A stretch of 64,000 bases of DNA from Flaccisagitta enflata (GCA_965153355.1 OZ231128.1:44392001-44456000), one strand, 5' to 3'. Numbered from the stretch's first letter, positions 32,681 through 45,244 are shown. Translations and numbers: made by a program. The notes: a model not told the origin generated them from the sequence alone.

Positions 32681-33207
32681 ACATGGTCAGCGGTACCCGA
32701 TGCCCTGCTTGGAGTAATCAGCTAAAGAGGTGGAGTGGGAGCAGGGCAGCGGCCCCAAAGGGCCAATGTCCTGTAGGATACGGGTGAATTTCCATACGTC
32801 CTGAGAGAGCATATTTGGGGTAATTTTTCATAATATTCATTGGGAATTTGGAATTTTTCTCAATTTTTTGTCAATTTGCCATTTTATTCAGTAGGAATTT
32901 TAGGCCTGAGAGGCTGGATTAAAAGCCCAAGAGGCTGAATTTGAGGCCCATGAGGCTGGATTTGAGGCCTGAGAGGCTGGATTTGAGGCCCAAGAGGCTG
33001 GATTTAGGGCTTGAGAGGCTGGATTTGAGGCCTGAGAGGCCAGATTTGAGGCCCGAGAGGCCAGATTTGAGGCGGACGGACAGACGGACGGACGGACGGA
33101 CGGACGGACGGACGGACGGACGGACGGACGGACGGACGGAAGGACGTACATAATTTTTAGCCCCTGTGTCCTACAGGACATCGGCCCTTTGGGGCCGCTG
33201 CCCAAAA
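32681..33207 (+). mobile_element. Hairpin element, subfamily E copy 2
   Basis: The 5' part has GGTCAGCGGTACCCGATGCC and GGGCAGCGGCCCCAAAGGGC (32743-32762). About eight GAGGCTGGATTTGAGGCC-type units and a CGGACGGA array follow. The 3' end has ACATCGGCCCTTTGGGGCC then GCTGCCCAAAAA. The 5' and 3' motifs are inverted copies of each other over about 30 bases. Confidence 0.82.
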
Positions 33208-33304
33208 AGAGAAAGAAAAAGAAGAAGATGATGATGATGATGAAGACGAAGCTGCATATAAAGATCGTCAGACTAGACTAGAAACCTAGAATGAAAACCT
33301 ACAA

Positions 33305-33855
33305 TGAATAGTCGCAAAAGTGTCAGATGGTCAGCGGTACCTGTTGCCCCCAAGTTAGTGTATGTAACATGTGAATTTGAGAGGGGCAGCGGCCCCGAAG
33401 GAGCCGATGACCTATGCTGGGCTAAGATTTGAGCATTGAGGCTGGGATTTGGGCCACGAGGCCAGAATGAAGCTTTTTGGCTAGGGTTGGAGCCGCAAGG
33501 CTGGGGTCCCAGCCTCTAGGCCGGAATTAGAGCCTGGAAGCTGGGATTGGAGCCTCAAGGCTGGGACAGGAGCTGGGAGGTGTGAACTGGAGCCTCAAGG
33601 CTAATAATGGGACCTTGAAGCAAGGAATAGGGCCTCGAGGCTAGAAATGGGGTTTCGAGGCTAGGAATGGGGCCTTGAGACTAGGAACGGGGCCTCGAGG
33701 CTAGGAATGGGACCTTGAGGCTAGATATGGAGCCTAGGGCAAGTGGGGGGGGGGGAGGATGGAGAAGGAGAAGGAGATGGAGGAGGAGGAGAAATCTCCC
33801 ATATGTGTGAGAGCAAAGGTCATCGGCCCCTTCAAGCTGCTGCCCAAAAAAGGGG
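33305..33855 (+). mobile_element. Hairpin element, subfamily E copy 3
   Basis: AATAGTCGCAAAAGTGTCAG and GGTCAGCGGTACC mark the 5' end, then GGGCAGCGGCCCCGAAGGAG. The centre is about 15 GAGGCTAGGAATGGGGCC-type units. The 3' end reads GGTCATCGGCCCCTTCAAGC then TGCTGCCCAAAAAA. Confidence 0.8.
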
Positions 33856-33874
33856 AAAAAAAAAACAACAATGA

Positions 33875-33912
33875 AACGGCAAGGTGTAGAGTCGGGTGTC
33901 CGCGACTAAAAA
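33875..33912 (+). mobile_element. 3' end of a hairpin element (A/B type)
   Basis: AAGGTGTAGAG, palindrome GTCGGGTGTCCGCGAC (33891-33906), TAAAAA. Only the 3' module is present. Confidence 0.7.
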
Positions 33913-34063
33913 AGAAAAGAAAAAGAAAGAAGACAAGAAAGAAAGAATGAGAGAAAGATGAAAACAGATAAAGTGTCTTTTATTTCAGGAGAGAAAGAAG
34001 GGAACAAAGAACAAAGATGAAAAGTGGGTAGGGTTGACCAACCCCCCAACCCACTCCAGCACG

Positions 34064-34067
<4 letters not shown>

Positions 34068-34104
<37 letters not shown>
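34068..34104. repeat. (CA)n microsatellite
   Basis: About 36 bases of CA. A degenerate hairpin-element-like GACCAACGGACTGACGGA tract lies at 34160-34235. 34240-34520 has nothing else. Confidence 0.93.
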
Positions 34105-34106
<2 letters not shown>

Positions 34107-34521
34107 AGTATCTTAAAGGTGCGTTTTCACACTTCAGGGGAGTATTTGGGAGTCTGTTCACAGACCAACCAATGAATCAACAGACCAACGGACTGACGGA
34201 CTAAGGGACCAACAGACCAATGGACCAACTGACCAACTGCCAAATGATTGATGTAGTCTACACACGTTTGCCCCAGCCTATTGGCACAAATGCAGGTCAA
34301 TCTTACTTCTCTAGATGGTTCAATTTTGAAATAAAGGCCAATTTGATATTGTTTCATAATAACCTAATTTACATAAGAATTGGACCCTGCTAACAAAATC
34401 CAAAAGTGAATTCATTTACAATAATGTATAAGCTTTATAATGATATATAGATTTCCTAGGTTTGTCTAATTTTAAAAATGACTAATTTTCCTCATACTCC
34501 GCCTGCGAGACCGTGAAACGT

Positions 34522-34758
<237 letters not shown>

Positions 34759-34817
34759 TGATAGAGCATACAAGTTAAGCAAGGAAACGGTTATGCAGTG
34801 GTAGCCTATAAAGCCAA

Positions 34818-34898
34818 ACAAAACAAGAGAATGAATCAAACAAAACAAGAGAATGAATCAAACAAAACAAAAGAATGAATCAAACAAAACAAGTGAAC
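34818..34898. repeat. 22-bp tandem repeat, about 4 copies
   Basis: Units of CAAAACAAGAGAATGAATCA with minor changes. Confidence 0.9.
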
Positions 34899-34905
34899 CC
34901 GCGTA

Positions 34906-34967
34906 GAGAACATTGTGCCTTGCCCACACGCACGCGACTTGAATAACGTTGAATTCGGCCTTGTTGT
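34906..34967 (-). mobile_element. 5' fragment of a hairpin element, subfamily B
   Basis: Minus strand: ACAAGGCCGAATTCAACG, then CAAGTCGCGTGCGTGTGGGC AAGGC, which aligns to the B 5' end. The remainder is absent. Confidence 0.6.
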
Positions 34968-35130
34968 TGTTGATTCGAGTCCTTGTCTCGGCAATGCCAT
35001 CGTCGTCATCGTCGGTAATTTCATCGCCAGCGACGCCGGTGAAGCTTCCGGTTGCAGTGATGTCGGTAAAACCAATGACGGCGGTGCACAATGGCTCCGT
35101 ATCAAGCATTTGGACCCAATAAGTGACCAC
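34968..35130 (-). CDS. Possible exon, unknown protein
   Basis: The minus frame reads MLDTEPLCTAVIGFTDITAT then GSFTGVAGDEITDDDDDGIA and ETRTRIN, and is GC-richer than its surroundings. It runs straight into the B-element 5' fragment. No clear splice sites were found. It could be a captured exon or a broken gene. Confidence 0.3.
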
Positions 35131-35284
35131 CCATTTTTTGAATATTATGGTTTCAGTTACTTAGTTATATGGTTTTATGAGCAATTCAAGGCATAAATTG
35201 GGCCTGGTGGCCGTAAATGACTCAGAATGGCTGATAATGTACTCTCAAGTCGGGGTATATTTTAAACACAAAATGGACGCAATA

Positions 35285-37340
35285 TTTAAATCTTCATTAA
35301 ATTGCTGAGGCTAAACGAATATAGACACAAATTCCAGCTTGGCGGCGTTTGATAGATAATTATTAGTAGTATATCTGATAAAAATTTCAAAGATTTTTAG
35401 CGTGTAGTTTGGTAGAAAATCAACTTTTTCTTCCGAAAAATAGAGTAAAAATTATGCTGATTTTTCAACAGCATGTACCTATCAAAGCAATGTTCGCTCA
35501 TATTCGCGGGATTCAGTCATTCTGGTGAAGACATATCTGAAGTATGATGTATAAGGGTCCTATAGCCGCATGGCGAGCCATAGCGACCCAAAAACAACCA
35601 CAGAAGTTGTAGTTTTTGTATCATGGGGTCATATTTGCTTTAAATGGCAATAATGTTTTTTTTTAAATCTTCATTAAATTGCTGAGGCTAAACGGATAAG
35701 AACAAAAATTTCAGCTTGGCGGCGTTTGATAGATAATTATTTAAAGTATATCTGATAAGAAATTTCAAAGATTTTTGTAAGTAGTTTCATTAGAAAAGCA
35801 ACTTTTTTCTTTGAAAAATAGAGTAAAAAATATGCTGATTTTTCAACAACCTGTACCTATCAAAGCAATATTCGCTGATATTTGCGGGATTCAGTCATTC
35901 TGGCCAAGACATATCTCAAGTTTTATGTATAAGGGTCCTATAGCCGCATGGCGAGCCGCAGCGACCCAAAAACAACCACAGAAGATGTAGTTTTTTTGTC
36001 ATGGTGTCAAATTTGCTTTAAATGGCAATAATGTTTTTTTTTTAAATCTTTGCAAATTTCTTGCGCCTAAACAAAAAAAGACACAAATTCCAGCTTGGCG
36101 GCGTTTGATAGATAAACATTTGAAGTATTTCTGATAAAGATTTCAAAGATTTGTATCAAGTAGTTTTGTAGAAAAGCAACTTTTTTCCTTTGAAAAATAG
36201 AGTAAAAAATATGCTGATTTTTCAACAACCTGTACCTATCAAAGCAATATTCGCTGATATTTGCGGGATTCAGTCATTCTGGCCAAGACATATCTCAAGT
36301 ATGATGTATAAGGGTCCTATAGCCGCATGGCGAGCCATGGCGACCCAAAAACAACCACAGAAGATGTAGTTTTTGTATCATGGGGTCAAATTTGCTTTAA
36401 ATGGCAATAATGTTTTTTTTTTAAATCTTTGCAAATTTCTTGCGCCTAAACAAAAAAAGACACAAATTCCAGCTTGGCGGCGTTTGATAGATAAACATTT
36501 GAAGTATTTCTGATAAAAATTTCAAAGATTTGTATCAAGTAGTTTTGTAGAAAAGCAACTTTTTTCTTTGAAAAATAGAGTAAAAAATATGCTGATTTTT
36601 CAACAACCTGTACCTATCAAAGCAATATTCGCTGGTATTCGCGGGATTCAGTCATTCTGGCCAAGACATATCTCATGTTTGATGTATAAGGGTCCTATAG
36701 CCGCATGGCGAGCCATGGCGACCCAAAAACAACCACAGAAGATGAAGTTTTTGTATCAGGGGGTCAAATTTGCTTTAAATGGCAATAATGTTTTTTTAAA
36801 TCTTTGTTAAATTCTTGCGCCTAAACGAAACAAATTCCAGCTTGGCGGCATTTGATAGATAATTATTCGAAGTATATCTGTTAAAAATTTCAAAGATTTT
36901 TAGCGAGTAGTTTTGTAGAAAATCAACTTTTTCTTTGAAAAATAGAGTAAAAAATATGCTGATTTATCAACAACCTGTACCTATCAAAGCAATATTTGCT
37001 CGTATTTGCGGGATTCAGTCATTCTGGCCAAGACACGGAGTTACGTCGTCATCAAATGTTGCAAACGAGATGAAACATACTGTATGAACTAAGACACAAA
37101 TTCCAGCTTGGCGGTGCTTGGTAGATGATTATTAGTAGTATATCTGATAAAAATTTCAAAGATATTAAGCGAGTAGTTTTGTAGAAAATCAACTTTTTCT
37201 ATGAAAAATAGAGCAAAAAATATGCTAATTTTTTAACATCCTGTACCTATCAAAGCAATATTCGCTCGTATATTTGCGGGATTCAGTCATTCTGGCTAAG
37301 ACATATCTTAAGTATGATTTACAAGGGTGTGATAGCCGCA
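35285..37340. repeat. Satellite, ~378-bp unit, 5 full copies plus partials
   Basis: CCAGCTTGGCGGCGTTTGAT-type sequence starts at about 35334, 35711, 36090, 36469, 36837 and 37103. Each unit also has TGCTGATTTTTCAACA, GCGGGATTCAGTCATTCTGG and ATAGCCGCATGGCGAGCC. Spacing is 377-379 bp for the first four copies, then 368 and 266. No frame is conserved across units. 37341-37724 has nothing clear. Confidence 0.95.
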
Positions 37341-37724
37341 TGGCGAGCAATGGCAACCTAGAAATAACAAAAGCAGATAAGATTTTTGCACCATAGCCAT
37401 GGGGTCAAAATCGCTGGAGATGGATGAGGTAATTTTTTTCATTTTTTCATGACTGAAATATCTTTGTAAAGGTAAGCATAGCTGCACAAGGCATTTTTAA
37501 GAAAAAGCATTTATGCATATTGCAGTGAAAAGAAAAAAATATCAAACTTGAATAAAGCTAACCTCAAGATTTTCAAAACAAAACAAATCTCAATGTATCA
37601 TTCCTCAGAAAAAAAAACAATTGGTTTGGGCAAAGTCAAATGAGTTTTAGAGCTATTCTTTTTACATTAAGATCAAAATTCCTTTGTTTGAGAATCCCTT
37701 GCCAAAAAAATAATCTAAAAAAAA

Positions 37725-40085
37725 GCTCAGCAGAGGTAGGAGGGACGTGGCACGATTGACAGGCCTGGAAGCCGATAGGTGCCAGTGGGAGGCCAGTGAG
37801 GTGAAGAGTGGTAGTTATGGAGGTGGATATAGTTGGGAATAGGCCACAAAGGAGCTTGATAGGTGGCCAGTGGGGCAGTGAGGATGGAAGTGGTGGTTAT
37901 GGGTGGATATAGTTGAGATAGGCCTGGGAGAAAACGATAGGTAGCCAATTAGGAGCCAAGTGTGAAAGGAGTGGAAGGTGGTGGTTATAGGTGGATATAG
38001 TTGAGATGAGCCTAGGGCTTGATGGTGGCCAATTAGGGCCAGTGTGAGGGTGGAAGGTGGTGGTTATGGGTGGATATAGTTGAGATAGGCCTAGGAGCTT
38101 GATAGGTAGCCATGGGAGCCAGTGTGAGGGTGAAGGTGGTGGTGTGGGTGGATATAGTTGAGGTCAGGCCTGAGAGCTTGATAGGTGGCCAATTAGGGCC
38201 AGTGTGAGGATGGAAGTGGTGGTTATGGGTGGATATAGTTGAGATAGGCCTAGGAGCTTGATATGTGGCAAATTAGGGCCAGTGTGAGGATGGAAGTGGT
38301 GGTTATGGGTGGATATAGTTGGGATAGGCCAAGGAGCTTGATAGGTGGCCAATTAGGGCCAGTGTGGGCCGCTGTCGCGTGCGACATCATATGAGTGGAT
38401 ATAGTTGAGATAGGCCTAGGAGCTTGATGGGTGGCCAATTAGGGCCAGTGTGAGGGTGGAAGGTGGTTAGTTATGGGTGGATATGGATGAGATAGGCCTA
38501 GGAGCTTGATAGGTGGCCAATTACGGGCCAGTGTGATGGTGGAGAGTGGTGGTTATAGTGGATATAGTTAGAGATAGGCCTAGGAACGATGGGTGTGAGT
38601 GGGGCCAGTGTGGGGGGTGGAAGGAGTGGTGGTTGTAGGTGGATATGGTTGGAATAGGCCTAGGAGCTTGATAGGTAGCCATTAAGGCCAGTGTGAGGGT
38701 GGAAGGTGGTGGTTATGGTGGATATAGTTGAGATATCCGAGCCTAGGAGCTTGATAGGTGGCCAATTAGGGACGTGCGAGAGTGGAAGGTGGTGGTTATG
38801 GGTGGATATAGTTGAGATAGGCCTAGGAGCATTCATTGGCAATTAGGGCCAGAATGTGGTGGAAGAGTGAGTAGTTATGGAATTGGATATAGTTTGGGAA
38901 TAGCCCCTGGAAGCAGTAGGTGGCCAGGAGTGGGGCCCAGTGGCAGGGGGTGGAAGGTGGTGGTGTGGTGGATATAGTTGGGAATGAAGCTAGGAAGCCA
39001 GTAGGTGTGAGTGGGGCCAGTGTGAGGTGAGTGGTAGTTATGGGTGAATATAGTTTGGGTGAAGGCCTAAGGCTTGATAGGTAGCCCAGTGGGGGCCGAT
39101 GTGAGAGGTGGTATTGGTTATGGGGTGAGATATAGTTACAAGGGTGGCCTAGGAGCGATAGGTGGCGAGTTAGGGCCAGTGTGAGGGTGGAAGGTGGTAG
39201 TTATGGTGGATATAGTTGAGATGAGCTAGGAGCTTGATAGGTGGCCAAGTAAGGCCAGTGTGAGGTGGAAGGTGGTGGTTATGGTGGATATAGTTGAATG
39301 ACCTCTGGGAAGCTTGATAGGTGGCCAATTAGGGCCAGTGTGGGGCGTCTGTCGGTCGGTTGGTTAGTCCATGGTGATCGAGTTGAAAAGTGGGTAAGCG
39401 CATAGGTCCGCAACTGACCACCCGTCCGTGACTGGTGTGAAGGTGGAAGGTGGTGGTTATGGGTGGATATAGTTGAGATAGGCCTAGGAGCTTGATGGGT
39501 GGCCAATTAGGGCCAGTGTGAAAGGTAAAAGTGGTGGTTATGAGTGGATATAGTTGAGATAGGCCTAGGAGCTTGATGAGTGGCCAGTTGGGGCCAGTGT
39601 GAGGGTGGAAGGTGGTGGTTGTGGTGGATGCATAGTTGAGATAGGCCTAGGAGCATTGGGTGGCCAATTGGGCAGTGTGAGGGTGGAAGGTAGGTGGTGG
39701 TTATGGTGGATATAGTTGAGATAGGCCTAGGAGCTTCGTGGGTGTGAACAGGGCCAGTGTGAGGGTGGGGTGGTGGTTATGGGTGGATATAGTTGAGATA
39801 GGCCTGGGAAGCATTGGGTGACAATTAGGGCCAGTGTGAGAGTGGAAGATGATGGTGGTTATGGGTGGATATAGTTGAGATAGGCCTAGAAGCTTGATAG
39901 GTGGCCAATTAGGGCCAGTGTGAGGGTGGAAGGTGGTGGTTATGGGTGGATATAGTTGAGATAGGCCTAGGAGCTTGATAGGTGGCCAATTAGGGCCAGT
40001 GTGAGGGTGGAAGGTGGTGGTTATGGGTGGATATAGTTGAGATAGGCCTAGGAGCTTGATAGGTGGCCAATTAGGGCCAGTGTGC
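37725..40085. repeat. Minisatellite, 81-bp unit, about 29 copies
   Basis: Units contain GGATATAGTTGAGATAGGCC, TAGGAGCTTGATAGGTGGCC, AATTAGGGCCAGTGTGAGGG and TGGAAGGTGGTGGTTATGGG. The last three copies (from about 39880) are practically identical, while the left half is full of indels. Confidence 0.95.
39338..39432. mobile_element. Hairpin-element remnant inside the minisatellite
   Basis: GTCTGTCGGTCGGTTGGTTA, GATCGAGTTGAAAAGTGGG and CCACCCGTCCGTGACTGG match the centre and 5' end of subfamily A in reverse. It sits between minisatellite units. Confidence 0.6.
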
Positions 40086-40194
40086 GGTGGTGTCTCCGAT
40101 GGTTTCCAGCTCTAGAACCTGGAATCTAGATGGGCCTTTTTTATACAACTGTTTTTTATAAATTTTTTTTCTCTCTTTTTATTTTTGATATTTT

Positions 40195-40593
<399 letters not shown>

Positions 40594-40610
40594 ACATTTA
40601 ATCTCCCCAG

Positions 40611-40811
40611 GTTTTCCAGGCTGAGTGTAGCGCCTCGACAATTCGCGCCATCTACCAATTTCTCCTCTTCAACGATCAAGACTCCGAATCGTCGGCGAAA
40701 ACAAAAGACAACAACAACAACGACAACAGCAACCACCACCTAGCGGCGATTCGAGGATTCCGCTTCGCTGCGAAAGCCAAAGCCAACAGATTGAGGAAAC
40801 CAAATCCTTTG
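40611..40811 (+). CDS. Internal exon, N/H-rich protein of unknown family
   Basis: A textbook exon: acceptor CACATTTAATCTCCCCAG and donor CTTTG|GTAAGTCATT. The 201 nt give 67 codons in phase 0 at both ends: VFQAECSASTIRAIYQFLLF, NDQDSESSAKTKDNNNNDNS, NHHLAAIRGFRFAAKAKANR and LRKPNPL. The other two frames are closed or repetitive. An Asn/Ser linker is flanked by helical basic ends. No family is recognised, and neighbouring exons were not found. Confidence 0.65.
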
Positions 40812-40919
40812 GTAAGTCATTCATTCTCACCCTTTTCACAGCTTCATTCCTTTCGTATTCCATTCTCACGTATGAATGACTGTGTAATTCGTACACCTCT
40901 TTCGCATGGCATTGTCATA

Positions 40920-41110
40920 AAATGAATTCATTCATTCATTCAATGAATGAACGATTGAATGAATGAATCATTGATTGAAAGAATGGATGGATGAATGAAT
41001 GAATGAGTGAATGAATTATTCATTGAAAGGATGATTTTAACAATGTAATATGTATGATTAATGGAGGAATTTGTTTGTCAATTAATGGATGAATAGATGA
41101 ATGAAAAAAG
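40920..41110. repeat. Degenerate (GAAT)n region
   Basis: GAATGAATGAAT and its complement ATTCATTCATTC alternate, forming an imperfect palindrome near 40920-40960. Confidence 0.8.
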
Positions 41111-41236
41111 AAGCAGAAGGGACAGATGTGTTGTAGGTCACAAAGGCAGTGATGCAAAACCTGCTAGAAACGATCGGAAAACACCTTCTACCAAGGATAT
41201 CTTGGCTTCTAGAACTGCTACATAGATTTTAAAAAA

Positions 41237-41670
41237 ACAAGCCCGACCGGGCAACGATGCGTCCGGGCTGTGTCTCAGCGTGTATTAATCGTGCGTCATA
41301 TGTATGGAGAGACAGATGGACGAACTGACGAGTGAAAAGACTCTCAAAACATGTTGGTTGATCATTTGTTTGTGAGGGTGATAGCGTTAGCCTTCGTAAG
41401 GCAGATAGAATTGCATAAGACAAATCCTGATAGAGTCAAATTAATGAAACGCGATTTTCCTTGTGTCCATGTTTCTCCGTCATGTGAGCCAGCTCACGTC
41501 CGCGTTCTGAAGGCGACTAGGCCATTTTTTCTAATCAGGAACAACATGAAAACAGCCGAGAAACGCGTTTTTGCACAGGCGTGAACGGACGGACGGACAG
41601 ACAGACGGACGGACCGACAGACAGACAGACAGACCCTCTTAAATACGTTCCTGACAGACGCATCTAAAAA
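41237..41670 (+). mobile_element. Hairpin element, subfamily D copy 1
   Basis: Starts ACAAGCCCGACCGGGCAACG with GATGCGTCCGGGCTG, has a CGGACGGACAGACAGA array near the 3' side, and ends CCCTCTTAAATACG and CAGACGCATC TAAAAA. The 5' GATGCGTC is the inverted copy of the 3' GACGCATC. The left arm of the 3' palindrome is decayed. 41671-42070 holds nothing clear. Confidence 0.72.
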
Positions 41671-42074
41671 CAAATCAAACGTATTAAAAAAAAAATCTTC
41701 AAAATGAGTCTAATCTGGTATTTGTATCTTTAACCGTTTAAAAACTGCAAGCAAAAAGGTCAAAAGACATTCATTTTGAAGATCCAGAAAATACTGAGAA
41801 CAGCATATACAGAAACTTTAAGACACCTTTTAATAAAGATATCTTGGCTTCCAGAGCAGCTAGAAAGATTTTTGACAAAAAAAATTTTTTTGTCTCTTTC
41901 AAAAAATCTAAAAGATGAATTCATCTTGGTTCCTGTGGTTTTGATTGTTTAGAAATGGTAGATAAAACTATGAAATTATTCCCAATTTGCTAATTTGCTC
42001 ACAAATGATAAGACAAGATCATCCATAGTTATGTAGAATAGCTTTTAAAAATCCTAATAAAAGCTTTTCCAGGA

Positions 42075-42435
42075 TCGTTAACTTGTAATGGGGGCCGCGA
42101 TAGTACATGAGTTCAGCTTTGCGACTTCGACATATGTGCAATGTGTTTCTGGTGGCTTAGTAAGACTCAAGCTAAAATTTTAGAGACCTAGGACAAGAAT
42201 AACTACTTCCGTGCCACACCTCCTTTCTCCATTGTAAATATAGGAGCTTTGTCTTGCTCTTCCTTCTCCTTATGCATTTCAATGCAAATATAGGGTGTGG
42301 CACGGAAGTAAATGCTGTTATCTGATAATGTTTTCTTTTCAAACATGAGATGTATATGTGATTGCGCACTGTTTGATCATATGTCCAAGTGGCAAAACCA
42401 AATTCGTGTTCTATCGCGGCCCCCAACTTACAAAA
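42075..42435. mobile_element. Foldback element, ~360 bp
   Basis: The arms are diverged inverted copies. GGGGGCCGCGATAG (42094) faces CTATCGCGGCCCCC (42411), and ACTTCCGTGCCACACC (42205) faces GGTGTGGCACGGAAGT (42294). Confidence 0.75.
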
Positions 42436-43246
42436 CATAATACTTTATTTACTGACACTTTCAGTATGATGATTTGATAAATATTAAGTCAATAAATCAA
42501 GTAATGCCACAGGTGTAGGTATACTTTTTCCCAAGGTGGTATAATGAATGAAGCAAGGATAGAGGAACAGAGGGAAAGAGGAAAGAAGGAAGAAAGGAAA
42601 TAAGGTAGGAAGGGAGGCAGGATAGAAGGAAGAAAGAAAGAAAGGAAGGAAGAAAAGAAGAGTGATTTAAATCAACTAGAAAGTGCGTCCTTTCACTTAA
42701 CACCAGGCCTCTTAATTCTTCTTTTGTGCCGGCAAGCAAGAATTTCCCCCTGAACGCTCCCGACTTGACTCAAGCACGGCGATCAGTTGAAGAGAAGAGC
42801 GGTTACCTTTCAATCCTGTTTTTTTCCCACCGCTGGAACGCTCTTAGCTAGCCGTACCCAGCAACAGCCCAAATCTTACAGCACGGCCAATGCAGGCAAA
42901 ACTACTCATTAAATCAGTGAAGTGTGGCTTTACGCCAAGTGTAGCAAGCGGCTTGGTCGCCAACAAGGTCCTAGCCCAAGTAGCTGCTGGTAGCTCTCTA
43001 GGTATCTAAAAAATATCTAAAATTTTTTCCAAGTATCTGAAAAAGTAGTTAAATTTCTCTCGTCATACCTTAGCACTAAATGGCATTAAATAAAATGACT
43101 GCCAGTAAAGAACAAGGTTTTGAATCCAACAAAAATCAAACAAAAATCACAGAGTGACATGAAAGACAATGGGAAGAAAATGTGGAGAGTGTGTGTATGT
43201 GTGTGTGTGTGTGAGAGACTCAGTGTGCATGAGAGAGTTCTCTGTG
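42436..43246. other. Mixed stretch, no gene recognised
   Basis: Purine-rich AGGAAGAAAGG tract at 42555-42660, otherwise unique DNA without supported features. Confidence 0.4.
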
Positions 43247-43320
<74 letters not shown>

Positions 43321-43456
43321 AGAGAGAGAGAGCAGAGAGGTAGAGAGAGAGGCAAGGGGTGAGAGAGAAGGCAAGAAAGCAAGAGAAGAAGAGCAAGAGA
43401 GAGAAGAGAAGAGAGAGAGACACAGACACAGACAGACAGACAGACAGACAGACAGA
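43247..43456. repeat. (GA)n followed by (CAGA)n
   Basis: Pure GA to about 43318, degenerate GA/GCA, then CAGA units to 43456. A GTGT tract precedes it at 43190-43212. Confidence 0.95.
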
Positions 43457-43534
43457 GATTTTTCCCTCTTATGACAAATGAGAACCTCCAGTATCTACAG
43501 TAAGTAGCAAAAGGCAATTAGCAAAAAATATACA

Positions 43535-43945
43535 GAAGGAACTATTTTAAGAGGTGTGGAGGGACCAAAAGTTAAAGCACCCCCCTACGGCCCACACTAA
43601 TGTTTCTTTTTCTTTATTTTGGGCAGTGGCTTATACTTTAGGTAAAAACAAATTTTTTCATCCAGAATTTTTTTGAGACTCTTCTTAGAATCACCACAAT
43701 TGACATTTTTATGCTAAAATTTAAGCATTTTAAGCATTCTTGAAACTCTAAAAAAATAAGAAAAATTAGAGATTTTGAAAGGATCTTGATAGAATTTCAA
43801 AAATCGCCTTGATGAAAAAATTTGTATTTATTTTAAGTATAAACCACTACCCAAAGTATAGGAATATAAACAATGATATAGGCTGTAGGGGGGTGCTACA
43901 ATTGTGGTCCCTCCACACATCTTATAACAGTTTCTTCTTTATATA
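43535..43945. mobile_element. Foldback element, ~410 bp
   Basis: GTGTGGAGGGACCAAAAG with AAGCACCCCCCTACGGCC on the left matches, inverted, GGCTGTAGGGGGGTGCTACA and TGTGGTCCCTCCACAC on the right. Inner arms pair TGGCTTATACTTTAG with AAGTATAAACCAC. Confidence 0.78.
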
Positions 43946-43964
43946 TTAGCATAACAAGAGATCA

Positions 43965-44255
43965 TGCAAAGTCAAAGTTCTTTATCAGAGGGATATGACT
44001 CACAGATAAACAGATAAACCACAGCAAAAATTTGGTCCTGAGACCTTTAAAAATTGCCGCCGCCACCCCCCCTCATATCCCATAGAAAATGAATGGGAAA
44101 GATTTTTGCTTATGTTTTACTATGGGAAAAGGGGCAGGTGGCGGCGCCAATTTATAGGAGTTCCAGGGCTAAATTCTGTTCATGGACCATCTGTAAACAT
44201 GATTTTGGGCCATATCCCTCTGATAGAGAACTTTTCTATGACATGCGCTTGATTT
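43965..44255. mobile_element. Foldback element, ~290 bp
   Basis: AAAGTTCTTTATCAGAGGGA with TATGACTC at the left faces CATATCCCTCTGATAGAGAA at the right. Inner GCCGCCGCCACCCCCCC faces GGGGCAGGTGGCGGCGCC. Confidence 0.75.
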
Positions 44256-44855
44256 ATTGATAGGCAATGCTCTAGTCGTTAAAAAGTAATTTAAACAGCA
44301 AAAAGCATCAGTCTCGAGTAGCTAAATAGATGTTTGATGTCTAAAAATGTCAGGTATCTAAATTGTGTAGTAGCTAAACACTTTTTGGCCTTCAAAGCAC
44401 CCTCTGTGGTAGCTAAATTTATGTACTAGTAGCTAAGTCAGCGACCGAGGATGGTGTTTACCAGTATATATTGATTTTGATTCTTTTATCTTCAATTCAA
44501 ACTTTTTTGTGGTCTTCATGAAACGGCGACGATGTTGGTAAGTTGTACATGCCATAGATTGTTTTGATTAATTAACACACACAAAAAACCCGAGTTAAGA
44601 ATAATAAGCGTTTCCAATATAAGTTAATAGTAGTCAAATCAACTAAGATTAATACATACTATATATAACACTTCATGCAATATCTGAAATGATACTCAAT
44701 ACATTGCAATTGCCCTGCATTTCATTCCGTCGCCTTCTTCTTTTCTTTTTTGTCTTCTTAACCTTGTGTGCTGCTTCTTCTTCTTCTTAACTGTAACTAT
44801 GTAGCTATGTGCTTGTATGTCGCTGAGACCTGCCGTGTCTCTGCTTCCCTGCCAG

Positions 44856-44939
44856 CGCCACTGCTGTGCTGCTACAAGTGGGGAGCCTGCTTAGCACCCA
44901 AAGAAGAGCAGCACAGACGTAGATCAATCCCACGATTCG
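44856..44939 (+). CDS. Possible exon, unknown
   Basis: The acceptor TCTCTGCTTCCCTGCCAG and donor GATTCG|GTAAGTAAC enclose 84 nt. One frame is open: PLLCCYKWGACLAPKEEQHR then RRSIPRF. Another possible donor sits upstream at 44538 (ATGTTG|GTAAGT), but its phase does not fit this frame. Confidence 0.35.
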
Positions 44940-45084
44940 GTAAGTAACAGTTTGTAGTACCCCAGCACTCCAGTACCCCCTTGTAAAAATAATGGGGAAA
45001 AAGTGGATATATCATAAAAAAATATAAACAAAATAAAGCATGAAGAAAATGTGTTTACATAAGAAAAGCTGTGGTTCACTCTTA

Positions 45085-45185
45085 TTTTTAGTCGTGAGCC
45101 AAATGCTTGGCCGGCTTATTTCATCACTGTCCTTACTCACCCGTATGCGATTTGGGCAGCCGTGTATCTTATATCCGGACAGATG
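45085..45185 (-). mobile_element. Degenerate hairpin-element fragment
   Basis: TTATTTTTAGTCGTGAGCC and CACCCGTATGCGATTTGGGC then GCCGTGTATC recall subfamily B in reverse with a reduced centre. Confidence 0.5.
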
Positions 45186-45244
45186 TTGGTATCTTGAATG
45201 TCCAGTAATGAATCACTTTTACTCGTCCACTTCCTATGTTAGAA

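Noticed and set aside
32379-32717. His-rich and Arg-rich frame over ATC and GAA arrays
   Set aside because: Arises from adjacent trinucleotide repeats; no supporting flanks.
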